Positions 42,712 through 51,846 of a DNA stretch of 64,000 nt are shown here, one piece after another. Source of the stretch: Glycomyces lechevalierae (lineage in GTDB: Bacteria; Actinomycetota; Actinomycetes; Mycobacteriales; Micromonosporaceae). The stretch is from NCBI RefSeq assembly GCF_027622945.1, contig NZ_JAPZVQ010000001.1:225183-289182 (forward strand). Direction: 5' to 3'. A program made the translations under genes and the position numbers. The notes under the pieces are model-generated. The model did not search any database and was not told the origin of the DNA. It was given only the letters and a program-made list of their open reading frames with translations. How positions within the stretch are numbered: position 1 is the first letter of the stretch; every line of letters begins with the position of its first letter.

Positions 42712-45282
42712 CTAGAGGCTCCAGACCTCGACTTCGCCCAAGGTGGCGCCGGTGACGACGACCTGGTGGCCGTCGATCTCGGTCACCTCGACGGCGGTGA
42801 TCGCGTCGTCGGTGGTGTGCTCGGCGAAGCTCTCGCCGATCTGCGCGCCGGTCGCGAGGTCGAACAGGCTCAGGCCCTTGTCGCCGGAGGCGAGGACTAC
42901 GGCCTTGCCGTCGATCTCGATCACGCGGAGGGCGTTCACGGTCTGGTAGAGCTCCTGCGCGGGCTGGCCGTACGGTTCGGCGGTCGCGAGGTCCCAGGCC
43001 TGGATGGTGCCTTCGCCGGTGACGGTGACCGCGAGGCTCTTCCCGGCGGCCTGGCCCGCCGCGAGCGCCAGGATGTCGTAGGCGAGCTGGTCGAACGTGC
43101 CGCCCACGGGCTCGCCGGTGGCCAGGTCGGTCACCACGACGCGGTTCTCGTAGTAGGTGACAGCGCGGAGGGTGCCGCCCACGTCCGCGAGCTGCAGGCC
43201 CTCGCCGTAGGAGGTCGAGATGTCCGTGATGACGTTGCCGGTGAACAACTGCTTGACCTCGTAGTCCGTGGCGTAGGCGGGCGTGCCGTCCCACAGGCCG
43301 TACCAGTAGATCGAGTCGTACAGCGAGTCGCGGTCGGCGACGGGCGTGCCCGGGTCGTCGAGGTACCAGGTGTCGTCGGTGGTGCCGTCGCTGGAGAAGA
43401 CCGCCACGCGTCCACCGGATTCGGTGACGACGCCGAGGCTCGTGATCGGGCCCTCGTGGCCGCGGTAGTCGTCGATGAGCTTGCCGTCCGCGGGGTCCCA
43501 GATGCGGACGATCGCGTCCTCGCCGCCGGTGAGCACGACGTTCGCGCCGTCGAGCTGGGCGACCTCGACCTGCGTGATCGCCCCGACGTGCTGGGAGGCC
43601 ATCGTGGCGACCAGGTCGCCTTGGACGGCTTCGGCGAGCGGCACGGGGCCGTCCTCGTCGCCGGTCCCGGCCGAGCCGTCCGTGTCGTCCTCAGTGGCCT
43701 CGGCGCCCGCCTCGGTCGCGTCGTCGCTCTGCGTGGTCCCCGATGCGTCGCTCGGATTGTCGTTGTCGCGTCCGGCGAGCACCGTCGGGAGCATGACGAC
43801 GGCGGCAATGGCGATCACGACGACGGCCGCGGCGGCCGAGAGGACGAGGACGCCCTGCTTCGACTTGATCCACGGGCCGCTCTGGGGCGCGACGGGTCCC
43901 GTCGGGTACGGGCCGGGCGGCGGCGAGGGGGCCAGGTGCGGCTGGGTGTACGGCTGGGGCGGGACGCCCGGCATGGCCTGCGGAGTCGGCTGCGAGGCCG
44001 TCGGATGCACCGGCGGCTGCGAGGTCGTCGGATGCGCCGTCGGCTGCGAGGCCATCGGGGGCGCCGAAGGATGCGGGAGCCGCATCGTCTGGCCGGTCGG
44101 GGCGCTCACCGGACTCGGCACGGGCGCGACGACCGGGGTCGCGGTCTGCGGCGGCAGGGCCGGGCTGGGGACCGAGATCGGGGTGCTGATCGTGTGCTGG
44201 GCGACGAGCCCGCCCTCGGAGACGGCGAGTTCGGGCTGCTCGATCGCCGAGGGGGCGATGCCGAGCTCGCGGTGCAGGAGAGTGGCGACGAGCGGCATGC
44301 GGCTCGCCGCGCCGACGAGGAAGAGCCCGGCGATCTGCTCCTTCGCGAGCCCCGATTCGCGGATCACGCCCTGCGTGACGCGGATGGTGCGCTCGACGAG
44401 CGGCGTGCACACCTGCTCCAGCTCCTCGCGCGTGAGATGGACGTCCACGTCGAGGAGCGGGATGGTGAGTTCCGTCGAGGCGCTGCGGGAGAGCCGCTCC
44501 TTGGCCTGGCGGACCTCGTCGATGAAGGCGGTGCGGTGGCGCAGGCCGGCCTGCTCGGTCGGGTTCGTCAGCCGCGCCCAGCGCTCGGCTGCGTCGCTCA
44601 TGCCGGCCGGATGCACGGTCGCGGCGAGGTGCTCGGCGAGCGCCTGGTCGAAGTCGAGGCCGCCCAGGTCGTCCGCGCCGTCGACGGCGAGCACGTCGAA
44701 GCCGGTCGTGGCGCGGCGCAGCACGGTCGCGTCGAAGGTGCCGCCGCCGAGGTCGTAGACGACGACGCCGCTGCCCGGCGCCACGTTCGCGCCGAGGGTC
44801 TCCACGAAGTAGCTCGCGGCCGCGACGGGCTCGGCCACGAGGTCCACAGTGCCCAGTCCGGCGGCGGTGGCGGCGTCCGCGACGACGTGGCGGCGGGTCG
44901 GGCCCCAAGCGGCCGGCACGGTCACGGTGACCGGGCCGAGCGTGCCGAGGGTCTGCTCGCATTCGCGGGCCACGCGGGAGAGGACGGCGGCGATGACGCT
45001 GGTGACGGGGATCTCGGTCTCGCCGAGGAGGATCTGGGCGTCGTCGATGCGCCGCTTCGGGTTCGGCTCGTACCGGTCGGGCTTGCGCCGTCCCGAGTGG
45101 ACGGCGTCGGCGCCGACGACCGGACCGCCCTCGTCGTTCATGAACACCGCGGAGGGCAGCTGCGGGGAGCCGTCGAACAACTGCTGGTGCACGCGACCGT
45201 CGGCCCGGCGGATGGTCGCGACGGTATGGGAGGTGCCGAAGTCGACGCTGATCGAGGCGGGTCGGGGGTTGGAGAAGGACAT
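42712..45282 (-). CDS. Membrane-anchored Hsp70-like ATPase with extracellular beta-propeller
   Basis: An 856-residue protein with an unusual layout. Residues 1-365 are a DnaK-type actin-fold ATPase: ISVDFGTSHTVATI (phosphate 1), VVYDLGGGTFDATVLRR (phosphate 2) and LFLVGAASRMPLV (adenosine motif). No substrate-binding domain follows. Instead there is a Pro/Ser/Gln-rich spacer (about 366-470), one membrane helix (about 477-503) and an acidic stalk. Residues 550-856 contain repeated blade-like units such as VVLTGGEDAIVRIWDPADG and GKAVVLASGDKGLSLFDLATG, a WD40/quinoprotein-like propeller facing outside. The ATPase would be cytosolic. TACAGT seven bases before the ATG suggests a leaderless mRNA. 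It is divergent from a sensor kinase gene. Confidence 0.85.
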   Translation of the reverse strand: MSFSNPRPASISVDFGTSHTVATIRRADGRVHQQLFDGSPQLPSAVFMNDEGGPVVGADAVHSGRRKPDRYEPNPKRRIDDAQILLGETEIPVTSVIAAVLSRVARECEQTLGTLGPVTVTVPAAWGPTRRHVVADAATAAGLGTVDLVAEPVAAASYFVETLGANVAPGSGVVVYDLGGGTFDATVLRRATTGFDVLAVDGADDLGGLDFDQALAEHLAATVHPAGMSDAAERWARLTNPTEQAGLRHRTAFIDEVRQAKERLSRSASTELTIPLLDVDVHLTREELEQVCTPLVERTIRVTQGVIRESGLAKEQIAGLFLVGAASRMPLVATLLHRELGIAPSAIEQPELAVSEGGLVAQHTISTPISVPSPALPPQTATPVVAPVPSPVSAPTGQTMRLPHPSAPPMASQPTAHPTTSQPPVHPTASQPTPQAMPGVPPQPYTQPHLAPSPPPGPYPTGPVAPQSGPWIKSKQGVLVLSAAAAVVVIAIAAVVMLPTVLAGRDNDNPSDASGTTQSDDATEAGAEATEDDTDGSAGTGDEDGPVPLAEAVQGDLVATMASQHVGAITQVEVAQLDGANVVLTGGEDAIVRIWDPADGKLIDDYRGHEGPITSLGVVTESGGRVAVFSSDGTTDDTWYLDDPGTPVADRDSLYDSIYWYGLWDGTPAYATDYEVKQLFTGNVITDISTSYGEGLQLADVGGTLRAVTYYENRVVVTDLATGEPVGGTFDQLAYDILALAAGQAAGKSLAVTVTGEGTIQAWDLATAEPYGQPAQELYQTVNALRVIEIDGKAVVLASGDKGLSLFDLATGAQIGESFAEHTTDDAITAVEVTEIDGHQVVVTGATLGEVEVWSL

Positions 45283-45381
45283 GCCCGCAACTGTAGTGAC
45301 CTGGGTCCAGCGGCGGTTGTGGAGGGAACTCCCGTTCCGCGCGGGGCCGTGTGCTTCGCACGCGCCTGGGAGAATGCGCGG

Positions 45382-46521
45382 GTGGGTTTGCAGACGCAGT
45401 TGCGGCGGGCGATCGCGGTGTTCCGGTTCGCCGCTCTGGGCTATCCGGTGCTCCTGGGCGCCTTGGCGTTCGACGACCTCGCGCACCCGGTCGCGGCACC
45501 CGTGCTGGTGCTCGCGCTCGTGGCCTGGACGGCCGCCGTCAGCTACCGGTACACCCGCAAGGGGTACGAGGACCTGGTCGTCCACGCCGACCTCGCCGTG
45601 ACCGCGCTGGCCGTCGCGGCCTCGGCGTGGGCGCTGGCCGTGGACGGACGGGCGGTGCCGATCTCGTTGGGGCCGTGGCTCGCCGGGGTCGTGCTCGCGT
45701 GGGGCGCGGCGTGGGGCCGCCGCAGCGGGGCCGTCGCCGGCGGCGTCATCGCCGTGTTCGGCATGGTGTTCCGGGGCGGCATCAGCGAGAACACCGTGAA
45801 CGAGGCGGCGCTGCTGGTGCTCACCGGGTTCACCGTCGGGCACCTGGTGCGGCTCGGGGTGCAGGCCGAGGAGCGGACGCGGCGGGCGACCGAGCGCACC
45901 GCCGCCGCGAGGGAACGCGAGCGGCTGGCCCGCGACATCCACGACTCCGTGCTGCAGGTGCTGGCGCTGGTCCAGCGGCGCGGCAACGAGATCGGCGGTG
46001 AGGCGGCCGAACTCGGGCGGCTCGCCGGACGCCAGGAGGAGGCGCTGCGGGCGCTCATCTCCTCCGAGGCGTACCGGCACCCCCTCGACGGGCGGCGAGA
46101 CCTGCGCGAACTGGTCGGACGGCACGCGGGCGAGGCCGTGACCGTGGCGGCCCCGGCGACCCCGGTGCGGCTGCCCGCCGCGACGGCCCGCGAGGTCGCG
46201 GCGGCGGTGGCGAGCGCGGTCGACAATGTGCGCGAGCACTGCCCGGACGGGACGCGCGTGTGGCTGCTCGTCGAGGACGACGAGCAGGCCGTGACGGTGA
46301 GCGTGCGCGACGACGGGCCCGGCATCGCACCGGGCCGGTTGGCCGAGGCCGCCGCCGAGGGGCGTCTCGGTGTGGCGCAGTCGATCGAGGGCCGCGTGCG
46401 CGAACTCGGCGGGGCCGTCACCGTCGTGTCCGGACCGGGCATCGGCACGGAGATCGAGATGCGGGTGCCGCGTCCGAGAACGGAAGGGGACGCCGATGGC
46501 GACGCTCATTGTGGTCGATGA
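45382..46521 (+). CDS. Sensor histidine kinase (HisKA_3, NarL-system type)
   Basis: A 379-residue membrane kinase. Five or so hydrophobic helices fill residues 10-160 with no large extracellular domain. A coiled linker leads to RERERLARDIHDSVLQVLALV with the phospho-acceptor His187. The ATP-binding domain has DNVREHCPDGT (N box), DDGPGIA (G1) and GPGIGTEIE (G2). GAGAAT six bases upstream of the GTG points to a leaderless message. The 3' end overlaps the response regulator gene by 26 bases, so the two are one operon. The signal is unknown; the divergent Hsp70-propeller gene 99 bp away is a likely partner or target. Confidence 0.9.
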   Translation: MGLQTQLRRAIAVFRFAALGYPVLLGALAFDDLAHPVAAPVLVLALVAWTAAVSYRYTRKGYEDLVVHADLAVTALAVAASAWALAVDGRAVPISLGPWLAGVVLAWGAAWGRRSGAVAGGVIAVFGMVFRGGISENTVNEAALLVLTGFTVGHLVRLGVQAEERTRRATERTAAARERERLARDIHDSVLQVLALVQRRGNEIGGEAAELGRLAGRQEEALRALISSEAYRHPLDGRRDLRELVGRHAGEAVTVAAPATPVRLPAATAREVAAAVASAVDNVREHCPDGTRVWLLVEDDEQAVTVSVRDDGPGIAPGRLAEAAAEGRLGVAQSIEGRVRELGGAVTVVSGPGIGTEIEMRVPRPRTEGDADGDAHCGR

Positions 46522-47131
46522 CCACCCGATCTGGCGCGAGGCGATCGCCCGCGACCTGACCGCCGCCGGGCACCGCGTGCTCGCCGTCCTCGGCGACGGC
46601 AAGGCCGCGCTCACCGCGATCCGCGGGCTCCGGCCCGACGTGGCAATCCTTGACCTCCAGCTCCCGGACCTCTCGGGTGTCACCGTGCTGCAGGCGCTCG
46701 GCGAGGACTGCCCGACGGCCGCGCTCATCCTCTCGGCCAGCGGCGAATCGTCCGATGTGCTCGAAGCGATGAAGGCCGGGGCGCGCGGCTACCTCGTCAA
46801 GTCCGCTTCGGCGGCGGAACTCGCGGACGCCGTCGAACGGGTCGCGGCCGGGGACGCCGTGTTCACGCCGGGCCTGGCCGGGCTCGTGCTCGGCGAGTAC
46901 CGGCGGCTCGCCAACGCCGACGTCGAGGAGCGGCCGAAGCTCTCCGAGCGCGAGACCGAGGTGCTGCGGCTCGTCGCGAAAGGATTGAGCTACCGCGAGA
47001 TCGCCGAACGACTGGTGCTCTCGCAGCGGACCGTCCAGAACCACGTGCAGCACATCCTCACCAAACTCCAGCTCCACAACCGGACCCAGCTCGTGCGGTA
47101 CGCGATCGAACAGGGCATCGACGGCGACTGA
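46496..47131 (+). CDS. NarL/FixJ-family response regulator
   Basis: A 211-residue response regulator. The receiver domain has the acidic pair in VVDDHP, the phospho-acceptor Asp53 in AILDLQLPD and Lys in YLVKSAS. The C-terminal LuxR-type helix-turn-helix is LSERETEVLRLVAKGLSYRE with IAERLVLSQRTVQNHVQHIL. It is the cognate partner of the overlapping kinase gene. AAGGGGA precedes the ATG. Targets are unknown; adjacent genes on both sides are the first to test. Confidence 0.93.
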   Translation: MATLIVVDDHPIWREAIARDLTAAGHRVLAVLGDGKAALTAIRGLRPDVAILDLQLPDLSGVTVLQALGEDCPTAALILSASGESSDVLEAMKAGARGYLVKSASAAELADAVERVAAGDAVFTPGLAGLVLGEYRRLANADVEERPKLSERETEVLRLVAKGLSYREIAERLVLSQRTVQNHVQHILTKLQLHNRTQLVRYAIEQGIDGD

Positions 47132-47217
47132 GCATCCGGCGACTGAGTACTTTCGGACCTGCTTTTTGAGTAGAAGCGCCGATGCGCGAACCCCTCCGCG
47201 CCTTGTCCAATGGAGGC

Positions 47218-49071
47218 ATGAACGCCTACATCACCGCCGCCGGCGCGTACCTCCCCGGTCCCCCGGTCGGCAACGACGAGATCGCGGCGCGCCTCGGCGG
47301 GGTCGACGAACGCGGCGACCGGCTGCGCCGCCGCATCCTGGCCGCCAACGGGATCGCCAAGCGCCACTACGCCATGGACGCGCACGGCAACACCACCGAG
47401 CTGAACGAGGAGCTGGCCGCCAACGCCCTTCACGCCGCCCTCGACGAACGCGGCCTCGGCGCCGCCGACCTCGACATGCTCGCCACCGCCACCACCCAGG
47501 GCGACCTGCTCGTGCCCGGCTTCGGGTCGATGGTCCACGGCCGCTTGGGAGGCGGGCCGATGCAGGTGCTCTCCGCCGCCGGCGTGTGCGCCTCCAGCCT
47601 CGCCGCCCTCGATGCGGCCGTGGCGAAAGTACGCCTGGGCGACCGGCGCCGCGCGGCCGTCGTCGGCAGCGAGCTCTCCAGCCGATGGCTGCGCGGCACA
47701 CGGTTCACGGGAGGCGGCGACGCCGACGCGCACTTCCTGCGCTGGATGCTCTCCGACGGCGCCGGGGCGGTCCTGGTGGAGGCGCAGCCGCGCCCCGACC
47801 GGCCCTCGCTGCGCGTCGACTGGGTCCGCACCGTCTCGCTCGCCCACGCCCACGAGGTGTGCATGCGCGCCGGCATGGGCGAAGGCCCCTCCCCCGCCGC
47901 CGGGCGCACCTGGCAGGACATGGGCAGCGCTTCCGCCGCCGAACAGGCCGGGATGATGCTGCTGCGCCAGGACACGAGCGCGCTCGGCGCCCTCGCCGAG
48001 GCCGGGCTGCGCGAGTTCCAGTCGCTCGCCCGCGAGGGCCTCATCGACCTCGGCAAACTCGACCACGTGCTGTGCCACTACTCGACGAACGCCTTCCGCG
48101 ACATCGTCTTCGATCAGCTCGCCTCCGCCGGGGCGCAGATCGACACGGACCGCTGGTTCTCCAACCTCGAGACGCGCGGCAACACCGGCGCGGCCTCGAT
48201 CTTCATCGCCCTGGAGGAATGCTGGCGCACCGGCCGGTTCGAACCCGGCCAGACCATCCTGCTCGCCGTGCCCGAATCGGGCCGGTTCACCTTCGGGTTC
48301 GCCCATCTGACCTGTGTGGACGCCGCAGCGGAGACCCCTGCCGCGGCGGCAGTCCCGACGATGCGAGCGGCGACTGCCGTCGTCACCCGTGTCGCACCAC
48401 GGTCGGACAGCGCTTCGGAGAGCGTCCACGACCGCCTCGCCGCCGTGTGGCAGGAGTTCGAGCAGCGGCTCGACCAGGTGCCCGTCATGCACCGCCTCGG
48501 CGAGGGCACCGCCACCATCGAGGACTACCGGCGGCTCCTGTTCAACCTCCGCCAGCAGGTCGCCGACGGCGCCCGCTGGATCTCCCGCGCCGCCTCCAAC
48601 TTCTCCGTCGACCTGTTCGACCTGCGCAGCGCCGCCATCGGCCACGCCGCCGAAGAGCACCGCGACTTCATGATGATCGAACGCGACTACGCCGCCTGCG
48701 GCGGCTCCATCGAGGACATCCGCTCCGGCGAGAAGAACATCGGCTCGGAAGCGTTGTCCGCGTACATGTTCCACACCGCAAGCCAGCCCGACCCGATCGG
48801 GCTCCTCGGCGCCATGTTCATCATCGAAGGCCTCGGCACCGGCAAGGCCTCCGAATGGGCCGCCCGCTTCAAGGAGACCCTGCGGCTGCGCGACGACCAG
48901 GTCAGCTTCCTCGCCTACCACGGCGAAGCCGACGACGACCACTTCGCGAAACTCCAGGCCATCCTCGACTCGCCGCGCGTCGACGCCGCGGCCGCCGACG
49001 CCATCGTCAAGACCGCCAAGGTCGTCGCCCGCCTCTACGCCCTCCAACTGGAAGAACTCGACCATGTCTAA
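47218..49071 (+). CDS. Fusion of ketoacyl synthase III-like and heme-oxygenase-like (HDO) domains
   Basis: A 617-residue protein. Residues 1-370 are a beta-ketoacyl-ACP synthase III-like thiolase fold with Cys124 in AAGVCASS, His287 in LCHYSTNAF and Asn322 in RGNTGAAS, so the condensing triad looks complete. After a linker, residues 400-617 form an all-helical heme-oxygenase-like domain of the iron-containing redox enzyme type, with IGHAAEEHRDF, FIIEGLGTG and HGEADDDHF providing possible metal ligands. The pairing suggests formation of an acyl product that is then oxidatively modified. ATG at 47218 matches the usual start of synthases, though GGAGG lies too close to it; an ATG at 47182 is the alternative. 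The stop overlaps the next gene. Confidence 0.82.
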   Translation: MNAYITAAGAYLPGPPVGNDEIAARLGGVDERGDRLRRRILAANGIAKRHYAMDAHGNTTELNEELAANALHAALDERGLGAADLDMLATATTQGDLLVPGFGSMVHGRLGGGPMQVLSAAGVCASSLAALDAAVAKVRLGDRRRAAVVGSELSSRWLRGTRFTGGGDADAHFLRWMLSDGAGAVLVEAQPRPDRPSLRVDWVRTVSLAHAHEVCMRAGMGEGPSPAAGRTWQDMGSASAAEQAGMMLLRQDTSALGALAEAGLREFQSLAREGLIDLGKLDHVLCHYSTNAFRDIVFDQLASAGAQIDTDRWFSNLETRGNTGAASIFIALEECWRTGRFEPGQTILLAVPESGRFTFGFAHLTCVDAAAETPAAAAVPTMRAATAVVTRVAPRSDSASESVHDRLAAVWQEFEQRLDQVPVMHRLGEGTATIEDYRRLLFNLRQQVADGARWISRAASNFSVDLFDLRSAAIGHAAEEHRDFMMIERDYAACGGSIEDIRSGEKNIGSEALSAYMFHTASQPDPIGLLGAMFIIEGLGTGKASEWAARFKETLRLRDDQVSFLAYHGEADDDHFAKLQAILDSPRVDAAAADAIVKTAKVVARLYALQLEELDHV

Positions 49072-49894
49072 GCCGGCCGGCGGGCCGCTCGCCGACCCGC
49101 CCATGTGGGACGCGATGATCGCCGACCCCGCCATGCCCCTCGAACCCGAGGTCGCCAGCATGGTCACCGACGACCAGCGGCGATGGACCCGCACTTGGAT
49201 CTACCCGGTTCTGCGGCCCGTCTCGCGCGTGCTCGCCCTCGTCATCGTCGCCCTCAAGCGCCTCACTCCGGTGCGCTGGACCGCCCACCGGCTGATGGAC
49301 CGCCTCTGCCTGTGGTTCCTGCGCCGCTTCGTCTCCCCGCTCGCCGTCGAACTGCTCATCCGCCACTTCGTGATCGAGACCAACCTGCTCAACTTCATCG
49401 TCCGCAACACCGCCACCGGCATCGAGCCGGTGGCGCTGCGGCCGGTGAACCTCGCCGGGCTCGGCGACCGGGCCGTCATCGAGCACGACATCAACGTCTA
49501 CGAAGTGCTCGCCGCCCTCGACATGACGCCCGCCCGGCCGCTCGCCGAGTTGGACTTCGAGGGGCTCGATATGCCGCCGCTCGACCCCGAACCCCACCGG
49601 TTCCGGCTCATGCGGCTCGACATCCAGACCGCGCTGTGCCTGATGAACCTGCCGTTCGCCGCGTGCCTGACCCCCGACGAGTACCGGCGGGCCGTGCACT
49701 CCATGCGCTTCGACGACTCGATCCTCGCGATCCTGGCCGACCTCACCGGCGACCCGACGTTCCTGCGCTGGCAGAACGGCGACCTCTCGATCCGCGCGGA
49801 CTCCAACACCGACGTCCCGCACGCGGTGTACCGGCACGCCGTGGTGTGCGAGTACGCGCACGCGCACCTTGCCAGACTCGCGAAACGAATGTGA
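49064..49894 (+). CDS. Uncharacterised protein coupled to the synthase fusion
   Basis: A 276-residue protein I cannot place in a named family. It has an amphipathic to hydrophobic stretch at about 45-66 (VLRPVSRVLALVIVALKRL) that could attach it to the membrane, and a second hydrophobic patch near 95-115 (FVSPLAVELLIRHFVIETNL). The rest is soluble and rich in conserved-looking acidic, His and Arg residues (VIEHDINVYEVL, RLDIQTALCLMNLPF, QNGDLSIRADSNTDVPHAVY). Its ATG overlaps the stop of the fusion gene by eight bases, so the two products are made together and probably act in one pathway. Confidence 0.8.
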   Translation: MSKPAGGPLADPPMWDAMIADPAMPLEPEVASMVTDDQRRWTRTWIYPVLRPVSRVLALVIVALKRLTPVRWTAHRLMDRLCLWFLRRFVSPLAVELLIRHFVIETNLLNFIVRNTATGIEPVALRPVNLAGLGDRAVIEHDINVYEVLAALDMTPARPLAELDFEGLDMPPLDPEPHRFRLMRLDIQTALCLMNLPFAACLTPDEYRRAVHSMRFDDSILAILADLTGDPTFLRWQNGDLSIRADSNTDVPHAVYRHAVVCEYAHAHLARLAKRM

Positions 49895-50024
49895 GAACAC
49901 GGCTGATCTGTCCGGTTCCCGACAGACCCGTCCGTTTCACGTCAAGAACCCGTCAAGAACGTTGACGCTGGACAATCGCAGTGGTGCGCTTGAGACATCA
50001 TCGGATCTCTACCGGAGGTGGAAG

Positions 50025-50495
50025 ATGGAGCGCACGCCCTCGACCCCGTACTCCCGCGTCGGCGGCCTGGCCGCCCTCGGCGGCTCGGTGCTCATGGTCG
50101 GCTCGATGTTCATGCCCTGGGTCGACACCGCCGGAGGCGGTTCGCTCGACTACTGGCACCTCGCCGGTGTCGACGGCGTCCAGCCCGACACCAAGACCTA
50201 CGTCCTGTCGCTCGCGCTCATGCTGCTGCTCGTCGTGTGGTGCGCGCTGTACTTCACGCTGCACACGCACGAGACCCGTTCGGTGTGGGCCTTCGGCTCG
50301 CTCGCCGGCGCCATGATCATGTACGGCACCGACCTCCTCATCAGTGAAGACCTGCCCGCGAGCTCGCTCGCCGTCGGCGAAGTCGTGGCGGCCGTCGGGC
50401 TGTTCCTCGTCGCCGCCGGCTCGATCACGGCGCTCGCCGCCAACATCCCCGAGCCCGTCCCGGTGCGCCACCGGACCGGCAAGGCCTCGCTCTGA
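50025..50495 (+). CDS. Four-helix membrane protein
   Basis: A 156-residue integral membrane protein with four hydrophobic segments (about 12-28, 58-78, 90-105 and 120-140). A short extracytoplasmic loop after helix 1 holds FMPWVDTAGGGSLDYWHL. The family and function are not recognised. GGAGG lies six bases before the ATG. It is separated by 130 bp from the preceding operon and followed by a dispersed repeat and a strong terminator. Confidence 0.8.
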   Translation: MERTPSTPYSRVGGLAALGGSVLMVGSMFMPWVDTAGGGSLDYWHLAGVDGVQPDTKTYVLSLALMLLLVVWCALYFTLHTHETRSVWAFGSLAGAMIMYGTDLLISEDLPASSLAVGEVVAAVGLFLVAAGSITALAANIPEPVPVRHRTGKASL

Positions 50496-50524
50496 GCACA
50501 CCGCTCACGGCGAGAGGCGGTACC

Positions 50525-50541
50525 ACATCACATGTCACATG
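50525..50541 (-). repeat. Dispersed repeat copy 9
   Basis: The minus strand reads CATGTGACATGTGATGT, with two direct CATGTGA heptamers. It lies in a convergent gap, 30 bp after a stop codon and before a terminator, where a promoter operator would have no obvious use. Confidence 0.78.
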
Positions 50542-50550
50542 CCATGCACC

Positions 50551-50592
50551 GCGAAGGCGGGGCGCCCACCTCACCGGGGCGCCCCGCCTTCG
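50551..50592. terminator. Bidirectional 15-bp stem terminator
   Basis: CGAAGGCGGGGCGCC, an eleven-base loop and its complement lie between the convergent membrane protein and LacI genes. The following 80 bp before the LacI stop contain degenerate copies of GATCAGGCCTGG and no gene. Confidence 0.85.
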
Positions 50593-50670
50593 TCCTTGCC
50601 CAGGTCGTTCGCCGGCTCAGGCCTGGCTCTGCCCTTGATCAGGCCCGGCTTCGATCAGGCCTGGTCTTCA

Positions 50671-51672
50671 TCAGGCACTGTCGCGGATGACCAGCTCGGT
50701 CGGGAGGATCACCGGCTCGACTGCCTCGTCGTCGAGCAGGGCGATGAGGAGCCGCACGGTCTCCTCCGCGACCTTCGCGAGGGGCTGGCGCACGGTGGTC
50801 AGGGCCGGGCGGGTCGCCGAGGCGATGGCCGAGTCGTCGAAGCCGCCGACGGCGACGTCCTCGGGGACGCGGCGTCCGGCCGCGTGGAGCGCCTGGAGTG
50901 CCCCGGCGGCCATGAGGTCGGAGGCGACGAAGACCGCGTCGAGGTCCGGCACGTTCTGCAGGAGCCGGTGCATGGCGGCCTCGCCGCCGGCCTGCGTGTA
51001 GTCGCTGTGCACGACCATCTGCTTCCCGGCCTTGCGGCCCAGGACGCTCGTGAAGCCTTCCAGGCGGAGCGAGCCGCCGGGCGTGTCGAGCGGGCCGGTG
51101 ATCATGCCGATCTTGCGGCGTCCCTGCTCGACCAGGTACTCGGCCATGGCGCGGGCGCCGCCGCGCTCGTCGGCCGCCGCGTACGGGATCACCGATTCGC
51201 GGCCGAGGACCGCGCCCTGCGCGACCGCGGGCACGTCGGCCCGTTCGATCTCGTCGAGCAGCGGGTCCCCCGCGTGGGTGGAGATGAGCAGCGCGCCGTC
51301 GGCGTGGCCGCCGCGCAGGTAGCGGGCCACCCGCTCCCGGCCGCCGTCGTCGCCGGCGATCATGAGCACCAGCGACATGTCGCGCTCGGCGAGCTGGTTC
51401 GTGGCGACGCGCATGAGCACCGAGAAGTTCGGGTCCTCGAACAGCCGCTCCTGCGGCTCCGAGAGGACCATGACGATCGAGCCGGTGCGGCTGGTCTTGA
51501 GGCTCCTCGCGGCCCGGTTGACGACGTATCCGGTCTCTGCGACCGCGCGCCGCACCGCGGCTTCCGCGGACAGCGAGACGTTCGACTTGCCGTTGAGGAC
51601 ACGCGAGACCGTGCCGCGCGAGACGCCCGAGGCCTCGGCCACGTCGTGGATCGTCGGTCGTTTCCGTGTCAA
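50671..51672 (-). CDS. LacI-family repressor of the galactan locus
   Basis: A 333-residue repressor. The N-terminal LacI helix-turn-helix is PTIHDVAEASGVSRGTVSRV followed by the hinge region, and the periplasmic-binding-protein-like effector domain ends IDD-like in VAVGGFDDSAIASATRPALT. The TTG at 51672 gives the normal LacI start; a GTG at 51699 would add nine residues and would bury the AGGGAG site. It lies 174 bp downstream of the intracellular GH53 gene on the same strand. The two palindromes TGTGMACGTTYACA in the divergent transporter/GH42 promoter region are its probable operators, with a galacto-oligosaccharide as likely inducer. Confidence 0.88.
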   Translation of the reverse strand: MTRKRPTIHDVAEASGVSRGTVSRVLNGKSNVSLSAEAAVRRAVAETGYVVNRAARSLKTSRTGSIVMVLSEPQERLFEDPNFSVLMRVATNQLAERDMSLVLMIAGDDGGRERVARYLRGGHADGALLISTHAGDPLLDEIERADVPAVAQGAVLGRESVIPYAAADERGGARAMAEYLVEQGRRKIGMITGPLDTPGGSLRLEGFTSVLGRKAGKQMVVHSDYTQAGGEAAMHRLLQNVPDLDAVFVASDLMAAGALQALHAAGRRVPEDVAVGGFDDSAIASATRPALTTVRQPLAKVAEETVRLLIALLDDEAVEPVILPTELVIRDSA

Positions 51673-51846
51673 GATGCTCAGCTCTCCCTTGTGTCTCACT
51701 CGATTATCGCTCGCCTCGGCCTTCGGCTCGGGCCGAGGCCCGCTCCGAGTCCCGAGCCGAGCGGTGTGCGGGGCGGCCGCCCAAGGGGACGGCGGCCGCT
51801 CGGCAGGTGCCGCACGTGGTGCTCGAACCGTTGCGCCGCACGGCGG

